DNA from: Jiangella rhizosphaerae
GTDB lineage: Bacteria > Actinomycetota > Actinomycetes > Jiangellales > Jiangellaceae
Length of the DNA stretch: 64,000 bases
Reading direction: 5' to 3'
NCBI RefSeq assembly: GCF_003579925.1
Contig: NZ_QUAL01000054.1
Coordinates: 35,831-99,830, forward strand
A program made the translations under genes and the position numbers. How positions within the stretch are numbered: position 1 is the first letter of the stretch; every line of letters starts with the position of its first letter. The notes beneath the pieces are model-generated. The model saw only the letters and a list, made by a program, of their open reading frames with translations, did no database searches and was not told where the DNA came from. Shown in pieces: positions 34,604-43,498 of the stretch.

Positions 34604-35896
34604 ATGAGTCAGATCACCGCCCTCGACACGTTCGACCTGCGCTTCCCGACGTCGCGGATGCTGGACGGGTCGGATGCGATGAACCCCGACCCCGACTACT
34701 CGGCGGCGTACGTGATCGTCCGCACCGACGACGACGGCCCCGACGGCCACGGGTTCGTGTTCACCATCGGCCGCGGCAACGACGTGCAGGTCGCGGCGAT
34801 CGACGCGCTCCGGCCGCTGCTGGTCGGCGCCGACGCCGACGCACTGCTGGCCGACATGGGCAGCGCGTGGCGGCGGCTGGTGCACGACTCCCAGCTGCGC
34901 TGGCTCGGCCCGGAGAAGGGCGTCATGCACATGGCCATCGGCGCCGTGCTGAACGCGCTGTGGGACCTCGCCGCCAAGCGCGCCGGCGTCCCGCTGTGGC
35001 GGCTGCTGTCCGGCCTGTCACCGGAACAGATCGTCGACCTCGTCGACTTCCGCTACCTCACCGACGCGCTGGAGCCGGCCGAGGCGCTGCAACTGCTGCG
35101 GGCCGCCGAGCCGGGCCGTGAGGAGCGCACTGCCGACCTCGTCGCCCACGGCTACCCCGCCTACACGACGACGCCCGGGTGGCTCGGGTACGACGACGCC
35201 AAACTGGCCCGGCTGACCCGCGAGGCCGTTGAGGCCGGATTCACGCAGATCAAGCTGAAGGTCGGCGGCGACCTCGCCGACGACGTCCGCCGGCTGGGCA
35301 TCGCCCGGGAGATCGCCGGCCCGGACATCCGCATCGCCATCGACGCCAACCAGCGCTGGGACGTCGACGAGGCGGTGCGCTGGGTGAAGGAGCTGGCGCC
35401 GTTCGACCCGTGGTGGGTCGAGGAGCCGACCAGCCCCGACGACGTCCTCGGCCACGCCGCCATCGCCCAGCGGATCGCGCCGGTCCGCGTCGCCACCGGC
35501 GAGCACGTGGCCAACCGGGTGGTGTTCAAGCAGCTGCTGCAGGCGGGGGCGACGCAGATCGTGCAGATCGACGCCACCCGTGTCGCCGGCGTCAACGAGA
35601 ACCTGGCGATCCTGCTGCTCGCGGCCAAGTTCGGCGTTCCGGTCTGCCCGCACGCCGGCGGAGTGGGCCTGTGCGAGGTCGTGCAGCATCTGGCGATGGT
35701 CGACTACGTCGCGGTCAGCGGCAGCACCGAGAACCGCGTCCTCGAGTACGTCGACCACCTGCACGAGCACTTCGCCGACCCCGTCCGCATCGAGAACGGC
35801 CGCTACCTCGCGCCGGAACGGCCGGGTGCCGGCACCGAGATCATCGCCCCCTCGCTGGTCGCCCACCGGTTCCCGGACGGTGAGGTGTGGAGCTGA
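34604..35896 (+). CDS. fucD: L-fuconate dehydratase
   Basis: 430 residues of the enolase superfamily. The start [20 protein letters not shown] is characteristic of L-fuconate dehydratases. Base Lys217 and Lys219 lie in IKLKVGG. Mg ligands are Asp247 (AIDANQRW), Glu273/274 (WWVEEPTS) and Glu300 (VATGEHV). His350 ([10 protein letters not shown]) completes the set. It converts L-fuconate to 2-keto-3-deoxy-L-fuconate in the cytoplasm. The stop overlaps the aldo/keto reductase start by ten bases. A lactonase expected between dehydrogenase and dehydratase steps is not encoded here. Confidence 0.92.
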   Translation: MSQITALDTFDLRFPTSRMLDGSDAMNPDPDYSAAYVIVRTDDDGPDGHGFVFTIGRGNDVQVAAIDALRPLLVGADADALLADMGSAWRRLVHDSQLRWLGPEKGVMHMAIGAVLNALWDLAAKRAGVPLWRLLSGLSPEQIVDLVDFRYLTDALEPAEALQLLRAAEPGREERTADLVAHGYPAYTTTPGWLGYDDAKLARLTREAVEAGFTQIKLKVGGDLADDVRRLGIAREIAGPDIRIAIDANQRWDVDEAVRWVKELAPFDPWWVEEPTSPDDVLGHAAIAQRIAPVRVATGEHVANRVVFKQLLQAGATQIVQIDATRVAGVNENLAILLLAAKFGVPVCPHAGGVGLCEVVQHLAMVDYVAVSGSTENRVLEYVDHLHEHFADPVRIENGRYLAPERPGAGTEIIAPSLVAHRFPDGEVWS

Positions 35897-36857
35897 CGTG
35901 GAGCCGGCTCGGCTTCGGCGCCGCGCCGATCGCCGGGCTCTACACCGCCGTCGACCCGGACACCGCCGCCGCCACTGTCGACGCCGCCTGGGACGCCGGG
36001 GTCCGCTACTTCGACACCGCACCGCACTACGGGCTCGGGGTGTCCGAACGCCGGCTCGGTGCCGCCCTGGCCGGACGCGACCGCGACGCGTACGTCGTCT
36101 CCACCAAGGCGGGCCGGCTGCTGGTCCCCGGCCACGGCGACGGCAGCGACGACGAGGCGAGCTTCGCCGTCCCGGCCACGCACCGCAGGGTCTGGGACCT
36201 CAGCCGCGACGGCATCCGCCGCAGCCTGGACGACAGCCTGACCCGGCTCGGCCTGGACCGCGTCGACATCCTCTACCTGCACGACCCGGAGGAGCGGCTG
36301 GACGAGGCGTTGGCCACGGCGCTGCCCGCGCTGGCCGAGCTGCGCGACGACGGCGCCGTCCGGGCGATCGGAGCCGGGTCGAAGGACGCCGCGGCGCTGG
36401 CCCGGCTGGTCCGCAGCGGCGGCCTCGACGTCGTCATGGTGGCCGGCCGCTACACGCTGCTCGAACAGCCCGCGCTGGACGACCTCTTCCCCGCCTGCGC
36501 CGCCGCTGGTACGGACGTCGTGGCCGCCGGGGTGTTCAACTCGGGGCTCCTGGCGGCGCCGCAGCCCGATCCGGGCAGCACCTACGAGTACGGCGCGGTG
36601 CCGCCGGAGGTGCTGGACCGTGCGCGCGCCCTCGCCGCCGTCTGCGCCGAGCACGACGCCGTCCTGCCGCAGGCCGCGCTGCAGTTCCGCTGCGGCACCC
36701 GCTGGTGCGGTCCGCGGTCGTCGGCATGCGCAGCCCGGACGAGGTCGCCCGGAACGCCGCCTGGTTGAACACGCCCGTCGCGTCCGAGCTCTGGACCGCC
36801 CTGGAGGAGCGCGGGCTCATTCCCGGCGGAGCGGCCGGCGCAGCGGCGGCGCCTTGA
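35887..36857 (+). pseudogene. Aldo/keto reductase, L-fucose (D-threo-aldose) dehydrogenase type, frameshifted
   Basis: Residues 1 to about 267 read as a normal AKR: Asp43 and Tyr48 in YFDTAPHYGLG, Lys74 in VSTKAG, His132 in LYLHDPE. At 36685-36690 the sequence TTCCGC gives a frame that ends at 36768 with an Arg/Pro-rich tail. In the -1 frame the expected C-terminus continues as PLRHPLVRSAVVGMRSPDEV and then AAWLNTPVASELWTALEERG, to a stop at 36857. One missing C after 36687 explains this. Either the gene lost its last 57 or so residues, or the base was missed in sequencing. The family oxidises L-fucose or similar aldoses to lactones, fitting the neighbouring fucD. Confidence 0.8.
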
Positions 36858-37524
36858 GCACCGTCACCGAGATGCTCAGCGCCAGCAGCCCCAGCGCGAT
36901 GCCGCCGGGGATGTCGCTGAGCCAGTGGTAGTCGAGGGCGGTCATGAGGAACCCGGTGACCATGACCCCGGCGCCGGCCACCCAGAGGTAGCGACGCAGC
37001 CGGACCGGGTCGGGCTTCAGCCCCTGTGCCCCGAACAGCACGATGACCAGCAGGAACCAGGTGAGCGTCGCGTTGGCGGTGTGTCCGGACGGGAACGCCT
37101 GGCCGACGCCGTGCAGCACGTCCTGGCCGCTGGCCGGCGGTGTGCGGCCCAGCCCGAACTTGATCCAGTACCCGATGAACAGCACCGTCGCCAACCCGGA
37201 CGCGATGGCGACGAGCACCCGGATGCGGCGCTGCTTGTAGGCCACGAACAGGCCGACCGCGGCGATGATGGGCAACGTGTAGAGCCGCTGGCCGCCGAGG
37301 CTGGCCAGGGCGTCGAGCAGGCCCTTCGTGACGCCCTCGGGCTGGCGGGCGTCGACGTGGACGTGGAAGTCCCAGTCCCACGCGATGAACCAGCCGCGCT
37401 CGACCACCTGCCACGTCATGAGGCCCAGCAGCGCGGCGCTGACCAGACCGGCGATCGTCGACGGAGCCCACCACGGCCATTCACGCCGGGTGGACACTCG
37501 GGTCGGTACGTCGTCGGTCACCAT
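36817..37524 (-). CDS. PAP2-family membrane phosphatase
   Basis: About 235 residues with five or six membrane helices. Phosphatase motifs appear in order as [14 protein letters not shown] and [11 protein letters not shown]. Family members remove phosphate from lipid phosphates such as undecaprenyl diphosphate or phosphatidic acid at the outer face of the membrane; the substrate here is unknown. ATG 37524 is used; a GTG two codons earlier is also possible. Its 3' end overlaps the restored frame of the aldo/keto reductase by 41 bp, tail to tail. It is divergent from cysS. Confidence 0.88.
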   Translation of the reverse strand: MVTDDVPTRVSTRREWPWWAPSTIAGLVSAALLGLMTWQVVERGWFIAWDWDFHVHVDARQPEGVTKGLLDALASLGGQRLYTLPIIAAVGLFVAYKQRRIRVLVAIASGLATVLFIGYWIKFGLGRTPPASGQDVLHGVGQAFPSGHTANATLTWFLLVIVLFGAQGLKPDPVRLRRYLWVAGAGVMVTGFLMTALDYHWLSDIPGGIALGLLALSISVTVLKAPPLRRPLRRE

Positions 37525-37621
37525 GGTCACTGTTCATTGTTCCCCATCGAACCGGCGATGTGGGAACGGCGACGTCGCCGCGGCGGCGGTGGGAGCGGCT
37601 CGGAGTGGCTACCCTTGTCCG

Positions 37622-39070
37622 GTGAGTCTTCGCCTGTACGACACTGCCAGCAGTGAGATCCGCGACTTCGTCCCGGTGGTTCCGGGCAAGGTCGGGATCT
37701 ACCACTGTGGGCTGACCGTGCAGGGACCCCCGCACATCGGCCACATCCGCAAGGAAGTGGTCTTCGACGTGCTGCGGCGCTGGTTCGAGCACAACGGGTA
37801 CGAGGTCACCATCGTGGCCAACGTCACCGACATCGACGACAAGATCCTCACCAAGTCCGCCGAGTCGGGCCGCCCGTGGTGGGCGTGGGCCTATGAGAAC
37901 GAGCGTGCGCTCGACGCCGCCTACGAGGTGCTCGGCTGCCTGCCGGCCACCTACCAGCCGCGCGCCACGGGACACATCCCCGAGATGGTCGAGCTGATGC
38001 AGCAGCTCATCGAGCGCGGGCACGCCTACGTGGCCGAGGACGGCTCCGGCGACGTCTACTTCGACGTGCGGTCCTGGCCGTCGTACGGCGAGTTGTCGGG
38101 TCAGAAGGTCGACGAGATGGAGGCGGCCGCCGACGCCGACCCGCGCGGCAAGCGCGACCCTCGCGACTTCGCGCTGTGGAAGGGCCACAAGCCCGGCGAG
38201 CCGGAGACGGCGTCGTGGTCCACGCCGTTCGGCCGCGGCCGGCCCGGCTGGCATCTGGAGTGCTCGGCCATGGCCGGCAAGTACCTCGGCGACGAGTTCG
38301 ACATCCACGGTGGCGGCATCGACCTTCGCTTCCCGCACCACGAGAACGAGCTCGCCCAGTCCCGAGCCGCCGGGCGCCCGTTCGTCCGCACGTGGATGCA
38401 CAACGGCTGGGTCACCACCGCCGGCGAGAAGATGAGCAAGTCGCTGGGCAACTCGCTGCTGGTGGCCGACGTCGTGCAGCGGATCCGCCCGATCGAGCTG
38501 CGCTACTACCTCGCCGCGCCGCACTACCGCAGCCACGTCGAGTTCTCCGAGGAGGCGATGGCCGAGGCGGCCGCGGCGTTCCGGCGCATCGAGGGCTACG
38601 TGGTGCGGGCGTCCGAGGTCACCACCAACGTCCAACCCGCCGCCGACGTCCCCGCGGCGTTCCGGGCGGCCATGGACGACGACCTCTCCGTGCCGCAGGC
38701 GCTGGCCGTGCTGTTCGACACCGTCCGCGAGGGCAACACCCTGCTCACGTCCGGCGAGCGGGTCGAGCTGCGGTCCAACCTCGCGTCGGTGCGGGCCATG
38801 CTCGGCGTCCTGGGCCTCGACCCGTTCGCCGAGCCCTGGCTGGGCCTGGGGACGGTCGGCAGCGGCGGCGACCGCCTGCGCGGCGCCGTCGACGTCCTGG
38901 TCCAGACGGTGCTCGAGCAGCGCCAGCAGGCCCGCGAGAACCGCGACTACGCCGCCGCCGACGCCCTGCGCGACCGCCTCAAGGCGGCCGGCATCGTCGT
39001 CGAGGACAACCCCGACGGCACCCGTTGGCAACTGGCCGACGAGCCCGGCGATCTCGGAGGCAACGACTGA
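37622..39070 (+). CDS. cysS: Cysteinyl-tRNA synthetase
   Basis: 482 residues, class I synthetase that charges tRNA-Cys. The HIGH motif is [10 protein letters not shown] and KMSKS is at residues 270-274 (EKMSKSLGN). Zinc ligands are in YHCGLTV, LECSAM and [10 protein letters not shown]. The C-terminal helical anticodon domain follows. The GTG start gives [10 protein letters not shown], the usual N-terminus. It is joined to rlmB by a TGATG overlap, the standard actinobacterial pair. Confidence 0.96.
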   Translation: MSLRLYDTASSEIRDFVPVVPGKVGIYHCGLTVQGPPHIGHIRKEVVFDVLRRWFEHNGYEVTIVANVTDIDDKILTKSAESGRPWWAWAYENERALDAAYEVLGCLPATYQPRATGHIPEMVELMQQLIERGHAYVAEDGSGDVYFDVRSWPSYGELSGQKVDEMEAAADADPRGKRDPRDFALWKGHKPGEPETASWSTPFGRGRPGWHLECSAMAGKYLGDEFDIHGGGIDLRFPHHENELAQSRAAGRPFVRTWMHNGWVTTAGEKMSKSLGNSLLVADVVQRIRPIELRYYLAAPHYRSHVEFSEEAMAEAAAAFRRIEGYVVRASEVTTNVQPAADVPAAFRAAMDDDLSVPQALAVLFDTVREGNTLLTSGERVELRSNLASVRAMLGVLGLDPFAEPWLGLGTVGSGGDRLRGAVDVLVQTVLEQRQQARENRDYAAADALRDRLKAAGIVVEDNPDGTRWQLADEPGDLGGND

Positions 39071-40053
39071 TGGCGGGCAACTCCCAGCGCCGCGGCGCCA
39101 TGCGCAAGACCGGCACGAAGAAGGGCATGGTCGTCGGCTCCGGCGGCCAGCGGCGCAAGGCGCTCAAGGGCAAGGGCCCGACGCCCAAGGCCGAGGACCG
39201 TACCGGGCACCCCGCCGCACGGAAGGCCGCCGCGGCCCGCAAGGCGGCTGAGAAGGCCAGCGCGGCTCGTCGCGACGGTGGTGGCTCCGGGCGGCCCGGC
39301 GCCGCCGAGACCGTCGCGGGCCGCAACGCCGTCGTCGAGGCGCTGCGGGCGAACGTGCCGGTCAAGGCGCTTTACGTGGCCGAGCGCATCGACAGCGACG
39401 ACCGCGTCCGCGAGGTCCTGAAGATCGCCGCCGAGCGGAGCCTGCCGCTGCTCGAGGCGCCCCGCTCGGAGCTCGACCGCATCACCGCCGGCGCGGTGCA
39501 CCAGGGGCTCGCGCTGACGCTGCCGCCCTACGAGTACGCCGACCCCGCCGACCTCGTCTCGGCGGCGTTCGAGGCGGGCGAGGTGCCGCTGATCGTCGCG
39601 CTCGACGGTGTCACCGATCCGCGCAACCTGGGCGCCGTCGTCCGCTCGGCCGCCGCGTTCGGCGCCCACGGCGTCGTCGTCCCCGAGCGGCGCAGCGCCG
39701 GCATGACGGCCGGCGCATGGAAGACCTCCGCGGGCGCGGCCGCCCGGCTGCCGGTCGCGAAGGCGACCAACCTCGCCCGGGCCCTGCGGGCCTACCAGGA
39801 GGCCGGACTGTTCGTTATAGGGCTCGACGGCGCCGGCGACACCGACATCGCGGCCGCCCGCGCCCTGGACCAGCCACTGTGTCTGGTGGTCGGGTCCGAG
39901 GGAGCCGGCATGTCGCGCATCGTCACCGAGACCTGCGACCTCGTCGTGCGCATCCCCATCGTGAGCGGCGTCGAGTCGCTCAACGCGGGTGTCGCGGCCG
40001 GTGTCGCGCTCTACGAGGTCACCCGGGCCAGAAACGTCACCCGGCCGGGGTAG
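39070..40053 (+). CDS. rlmB: 23S rRNA (guanosine-2'-O-)-methyltransferase RlmB/TrmH family
   Basis: 327 residues. A Lys/Arg/Ala-rich N-terminal tail of about 75 residues precedes the substrate-binding domain (AGRNAVVEALRANVP). The SPOUT methyltransferase domain has a deep trefoil knot (DPRNLGAVVRSAAAFGAHGV, VGSEGAGMSR, IPIVSGVESLNAGVAAGVAL). It methylates the ribose of a guanosine in 23S rRNA using SAM. The start overlaps the cysS stop by one base. Confidence 0.94.
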   Translation: MAGNSQRRGAMRKTGTKKGMVVGSGGQRRKALKGKGPTPKAEDRTGHPAARKAAAARKAAEKASAARRDGGGSGRPGAAETVAGRNAVVEALRANVPVKALYVAERIDSDDRVREVLKIAAERSLPLLEAPRSELDRITAGAVHQGLALTLPPYEYADPADLVSAAFEAGEVPLIVALDGVTDPRNLGAVVRSAAAFGAHGVVVPERRSAGMTAGAWKTSAGAAARLPVAKATNLARALRAYQEAGLFVIGLDGAGDTDIAAARALDQPLCLVVGSEGAGMSRIVTETCDLVVRIPIVSGVESLNAGVAAGVALYEVTRARNVTRPG

Positions 40054-40124
40054 GCTACCCCGATCACTGACGTCGTGGTCCGGGCGATCCTCGGGCACGG
40101 CGCCGACCGCGGAGGTATCCGGAC

Positions 40125-41273
40125 GTGTCCGTGGAGCGCATGCTGCCCACGCCCGAGGCCGAAGACCTGATCGGCCTGGTTCGCGACATCGCCGAGCGCG
40201 AGCTGCGCCCGCGCGCTGCGGCCGCGGAGGAGGCGGGCGAGTACCCCCGCGACCTCGTCCGCATGCTGGGGCGCATCGGCCTGCTGGGCCTGCCGTACGA
40301 AGAGACCTACGGCGGCGGGGCCCAGCCCTACGAGGTCTACCTCCAGGTCCTGGAGGAACTGGCCGAGCGCTGGGCCACCGTGGCGCTGACCGTGAGCGTC
40401 CACTCGCTGTCGTGCTGGCCGCTGGCCACCCACGGCACCGTCGAGCAGCGCAAGCGCTGGCTGCCCGACCTCATCGGTGGTGAGCAGCTGGGCGCGTACT
40501 GCCTGTCCGAGCCGCACGCCGGCTCCGACGCCGCCGCGCTGAGCACCCGGGCGGTGCGCGACGGCGACAGCTACGTGCTCACCGGCACCAAGGCGTGGAT
40601 CACCCACGGCGGCATCGCCGACTTCTACACGATCTTCGCCCGCACCTCTGACAACGGCTCGCGGGGCATCTCGTGCTTCCTCGTGCCGGCCGACACCCCG
40701 GGACTCTCGTTCGGCGCGCCCGAGAAGAAGATGGGCCTCACCGCGTCCCCCACCACCATCGTCAACCTCGACGGCGCTCGGGTGCCGGTCGAGCGGCGCA
40801 TCGGCCGCGAGGGCGACGGCTTCGGCATCGCGCTCGAAGCGCTGAACTCCGGCCGGCTCGGCGTCGCCGCCATCGCGACCGGCCTGGGCCAGGCGGCATT
40901 GCGGGCGGCGGTCGGCTACGCGCGCGAGCGCGAGCAGTTCGGCCAGCCGATCATCGACCACCAGGGCCTCGGGTTCCTGCTCGCCGACATGGCGGCGGCG
41001 GTCGAGAGCGCGCGTGCCCTGTACGTCGTCGCGGCCCGGCGCCGCGATGCGTCACAGCCGTTCCGGCACCAGGCCAGCGTGGCGAAGCTGGTGGCCACCG
41101 ACAACGCCATGCGAGTGGCGACGGACGCCGTCCAGGTGCTCGGCGGCGCCGGATACACCCGCGACCACCCGGTCGAGCGCTACTTCCGCGAGGCCAAGGT
41201 CATGCAGATCTTCGAGGGCACCAACCAGATCCAGCGGCTGGTCATCTCGCGCGAGCTCCGGTCGTCCGGGTGA
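40125..41273 (+). CDS. Acyl-CoA dehydrogenase
   Basis: 382 residues, full-length FAD-dependent acyl-CoA dehydrogenase. Motifs include YCLSEPHAGSDAAAL, GTKAWITHGG and the C-terminal EAKVMQIFEGTNQIQR, whose Glu364 is the expected catalytic base. It introduces the alpha-beta double bond in fatty or branched-chain acyl-CoA breakdown; chain length cannot be told. GTG 40125 has GGAGG nine bases upstream. Its stop overlaps the start of a SPOUT RNA methyltransferase by four bases, so the two are co-translated although apparently unrelated. Confidence 0.94.
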   Translation: MSVERMLPTPEAEDLIGLVRDIAERELRPRAAAAEEAGEYPRDLVRMLGRIGLLGLPYEETYGGGAQPYEVYLQVLEELAERWATVALTVSVHSLSCWPLATHGTVEQRKRWLPDLIGGEQLGAYCLSEPHAGSDAAALSTRAVRDGDSYVLTGTKAWITHGGIADFYTIFARTSDNGSRGISCFLVPADTPGLSFGAPEKKMGLTASPTTIVNLDGARVPVERRIGREGDGFGIALEALNSGRLGVAAIATGLGQAALRAAVGYAREREQFGQPIIDHQGLGFLLADMAAAVESARALYVVAARRRDASQPFRHQASVAKLVATDNAMRVATDAVQVLGGAGYTRDHPVERYFREAKVMQIFEGTNQIQRLVISRELRSSG

Positions 41274-42076
41274 AGGCGGTCGAACGGCGCAACGCGACGT
41301 TCCAGCAGTGGCAGGCGCTGCTGACGAACCGGTCCAAGCGTCAGTCGAGCGGCCGGCTGCTCGTCCAGGGCGTGCGCCCCATCTCGCTGGCCGCCGCTGC
41401 CGGCGTGCCGTTCGTCTCGTTGCTCTTCGACGGCCGGCCGCGGCCGTCGTCGTGGGCGGCCGAGCTGATGGCGTCCGGGCTCGCGCCGGTCGTGCGTGTG
41501 GCGCCGGAGCTGCTGGCCGAGCTGGGCGAGCGTGCCGACGGCGCTCCCGAGCTGCTGGCGGTCGTCGAGCACCCCGGCGACGACGACGTCGCACGGCTGC
41601 CGTCGGCGGCCGACGCGCTGGTCGTCGTGTTCGACCGGCCGGTCAGCCCCGGCAACGTCGGCTCGCTGGTGCGCTCCGCCGACGCGCTGGGCGCGCACGC
41701 CGTCGTGGTGACCGGGCACGCGGCGGACCCCTGGGACCCGCAGGCCGTCCGGGCCAGCACCGGCTCGATCTTCACCATCCCGGTGCTGCGACTGCCCGGA
41801 CCCGGTCCGGTGCTGGAGTGGGCGGCCGGGCGCGCGCCGGTGATCGGCACCGACGAGTCGGGCACGGTCGACCTCGCCGACGCACCGCTGGCCGGCCCCG
41901 CCGTCGTCGTGATCGGCAACGAGACCGCCGGCATGAGCCGGGCCTGGCGCGACGGCTGCGACATCGTCGCGCGCATCCCGATGACCGGCGGCGCCAGCTC
42001 CCTCAACGCGGCCGCCGCCGGCGCCGTCGTCCTCTACGAGGCGCTACGTCAGCGGTCCGCGCGGCCGTCGTCGTAG
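41270..42076 (+). CDS. TrmH-family SPOUT RNA 2'-O-methyltransferase
   Basis: 268 residues. Substrate-binding N-terminal domain (RLLVQGVRPISLAAAAGVPF), then the knotted SPOUT domain (VVFDRPVSPGNVGSLVRSAD, VVIGNETAGMSR, IPMTGGASSLNAAAAGAVVL). It is distinct from the rlmB product 1.2 kb upstream and probably methylates a different rRNA or tRNA position. GTG 41270 overlaps the acyl-CoA dehydrogenase stop. The 3' end overlaps the convergent membrane protein gene by 28 bp. Confidence 0.88.
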   Translation: MKAVERRNATFQQWQALLTNRSKRQSSGRLLVQGVRPISLAAAAGVPFVSLLFDGRPRPSSWAAELMASGLAPVVRVAPELLAELGERADGAPELLAVVEHPGDDDVARLPSAADALVVVFDRPVSPGNVGSLVRSADALGAHAVVVTGHAADPWDPQAVRASTGSIFTIPVLRLPGPGPVLEWAAGRAPVIGTDESGTVDLADAPLAGPAVVVIGNETAGMSRAWRDGCDIVARIPMTGGASSLNAAAAGAVVLYEALRQRSARPSS

Positions 42077-42813
42077 GCCAGGGCCATCCCGCGCTCGTTC
42101 CAGCTCACCCGTACGGCCGTCAGCACCCCGAGCAGGACGATCACCACGCCGGCCATCTCCGCCGCCTCCTCGACGGCCATCGCCAGGTGCCGCCACAGGT
42201 ACCGGGCGCCGGCGTCGACGAGCAGGACGTTCAGCACCTCCATGCCGAGGGCGCCCGCGATCGAGGTGGCCAGCCCGGCGACGACGATGAGGCGGGCGCG
42301 CCGCGGGACGGCACGGAACGCCGGGACGAGGACGACGAGCGACGCCACCAGGATCGCGGCCGCCGGAATCGTCCAGCCGAGCCGCGCCAGCAGCGAGCCG
42401 GTCTCGAACACAGCGGCCGCCCACTCGGCCCCGCGCTCGTGCAGCGAGACGATCTCGTCGAGCGACAGCAGCCCGAGGACGGCCGCCAGCACCGCCCACG
42501 CCCGTGCGGCGCCGCCCTCACCCGCGCCACGAGCCAGCCGCGCGGCGACGAGCGCGGCCGCGCAGCAGGCGACCAGCAGCGCCGAGGTCCACCAGCTCGC
42601 GAGCGAGCGCTCGTGGCCGCCGTTCAGCAGCGCCAGGACGTCGGCCAGGACGCCACCCTCAGGGCGGGTGCGCATGCGCACGACGACGGCCAGGAGATGC
42701 AGCGCCATGACGACGGCACAGCCGAGCAGCAGCGCCCGGCCGATCGCGTACCGGACATCGTCCCGCGCGAACGGGGAGGCGATGCGCCGCTGGCGATCGA
42801 CGGGGGCCGTCAT
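42049..42813 (-). CDS. Hypothetical multi-pass membrane protein
   Basis: 254 residues with six or seven hydrophobic helices (AIGRALLLGCAVVMALHLLA, WWTSALLVACCAAALVAARL, MAGVVIVLLGVLTAVRVSW). A conserved-looking acidic loop, LLSLDEIVSLHERGAEW, follows helix three. I recognise no characterised family. ATG 42813 gives MTAPVDRQRR. It is convergent with the SPOUT methyltransferase gene and lies beside the full-length repeat element. Confidence 0.7.
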   Translation of the reverse strand: MTAPVDRQRRIASPFARDDVRYAIGRALLLGCAVVMALHLLAVVVRMRTRPEGGVLADVLALLNGGHERSLASWWTSALLVACCAAALVAARLARGAGEGGAARAWAVLAAVLGLLSLDEIVSLHERGAEWAAAVFETGSLLARLGWTIPAAAILVASLVVLVPAFRAVPRRARLIVVAGLATSIAGALGMEVLNVLLVDAGARYLWRHLAMAVEEAAEMAGVVIVLLGVLTAVRVSWNERGMALAYDDGRADR

Positions 42814-42892
42814 GAACGCACGGTAACAGGCAGGTGTACGGATTCCCGGCCTTCTGTGCGGTGGCGGGTGCCGTCCCGTTGATGCGTGGGGC

Positions 42893-43412
42893 CCGTCCCC
42901 CTGCTGCCCGATTGTCTTGGCCGCGGGCGCGCGCCTCAAGCGGACTATGGGGGCGCTTCGCGCCGGCGATGACCGCTTGACCCGCGCGCACGCGGCGAAG
43001 AACGGGCAGCTATCAGGGGGACGGGGGAAGAGCGGCGACGGGCCCACGGGGGCGTCGGCCCCGTTTCGGTGTGGCGTTGGTGTCGTTGGGCGTCCATCTG
43101 GTGAGATTTCACCGTGAGCCGGGGGTCATCACGAGGATTACCCCAGCGTCAACACGCCTACAGGCATGGTGAAGCTCACGGAATCCTCGTGATGTAGGCG
43201 ATCGCCGATGATCATCGCCGTCCACAGTCCGACAAATCGGGTGAAACGGGCAGGACAAGCGTGAGGCGTGCCCAGATCCTCCCCGTCCCCCTGATAGCTG
43301 CCCGTTCTTCGCCGCGGACGGGCGAGTCAAGCGGTCATCGTCGCGCGAAGCGCCAATAGTCCGCTTGACGCGGTCGTTCGCGGCAAGACAATCGGGCAGC
43401 AGGGGGACGGGG
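42893..43412 (+). repeat. Repeat element copy 2 (complete, about 520 bp, terminal inverted repeats)
   Basis: The left end (42893-43026) and right end (43281-43412) are inverted repeats of each other, about 130 bp long. Both begin at the outer edge with CCGTCCCCCTGCTGCCCGAT and TGTCTTG. Each end is also an imperfect hairpin: CCCCCTGCTGCCCG pairs with CGGGCAGCTATCAGGGGG, and TCAAGCGG with CCGCTTGA. The core (43070-43250) holds GGTGAGATTTCACC, then ATCACGAGGATT paired with AATCCTCGTGAT across about 42 bases, then the palindromes GGCGATCGCC and CGATGATCATCG. No transposase is encoded. It fills most of the 685-bp gap between the membrane protein and MFS genes; nothing else is seen there except a terminator. 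Confidence 0.85.
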
Positions 43413-43440
43413 AGCCCCAACCAACGCAGTAGGGGACACG

Positions 43441-43481
43441 CGAGAGCCGGGACCGGTCGGGTGGACCGGCCCCGGCTCTCG
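43441..43481. terminator. Terminator of the MFS gene
   Basis: An 18-bp stem with one mismatch, CGAGAGCCGGGACCGGTC (43441-43458) and GACCGGCCCCGGCTCTCG (43464-43481), with a GGGTG loop. It lies 18 bp beyond the MFS stop on the minus strand and separates it from the repeat element. Confidence 0.8.
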
Positions 43482-43498
43482 GGACAGCGCTCGAGGGG

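Noticed and set aside
37328..37621. N-terminal extension of cysS to an upstream start
   Set aside because: The extension is Pro/Arg/Ser-rich and overlaps the divergent PAP2 gene; GTG 37622 gives the normal family N-terminus.
43109..43420. Small open frames inside the repeat elements considered as transposase genes
   Set aside because: Short, differ between copies outside the core and show no transposase motif; kept only as a finding about the conserved core frame.
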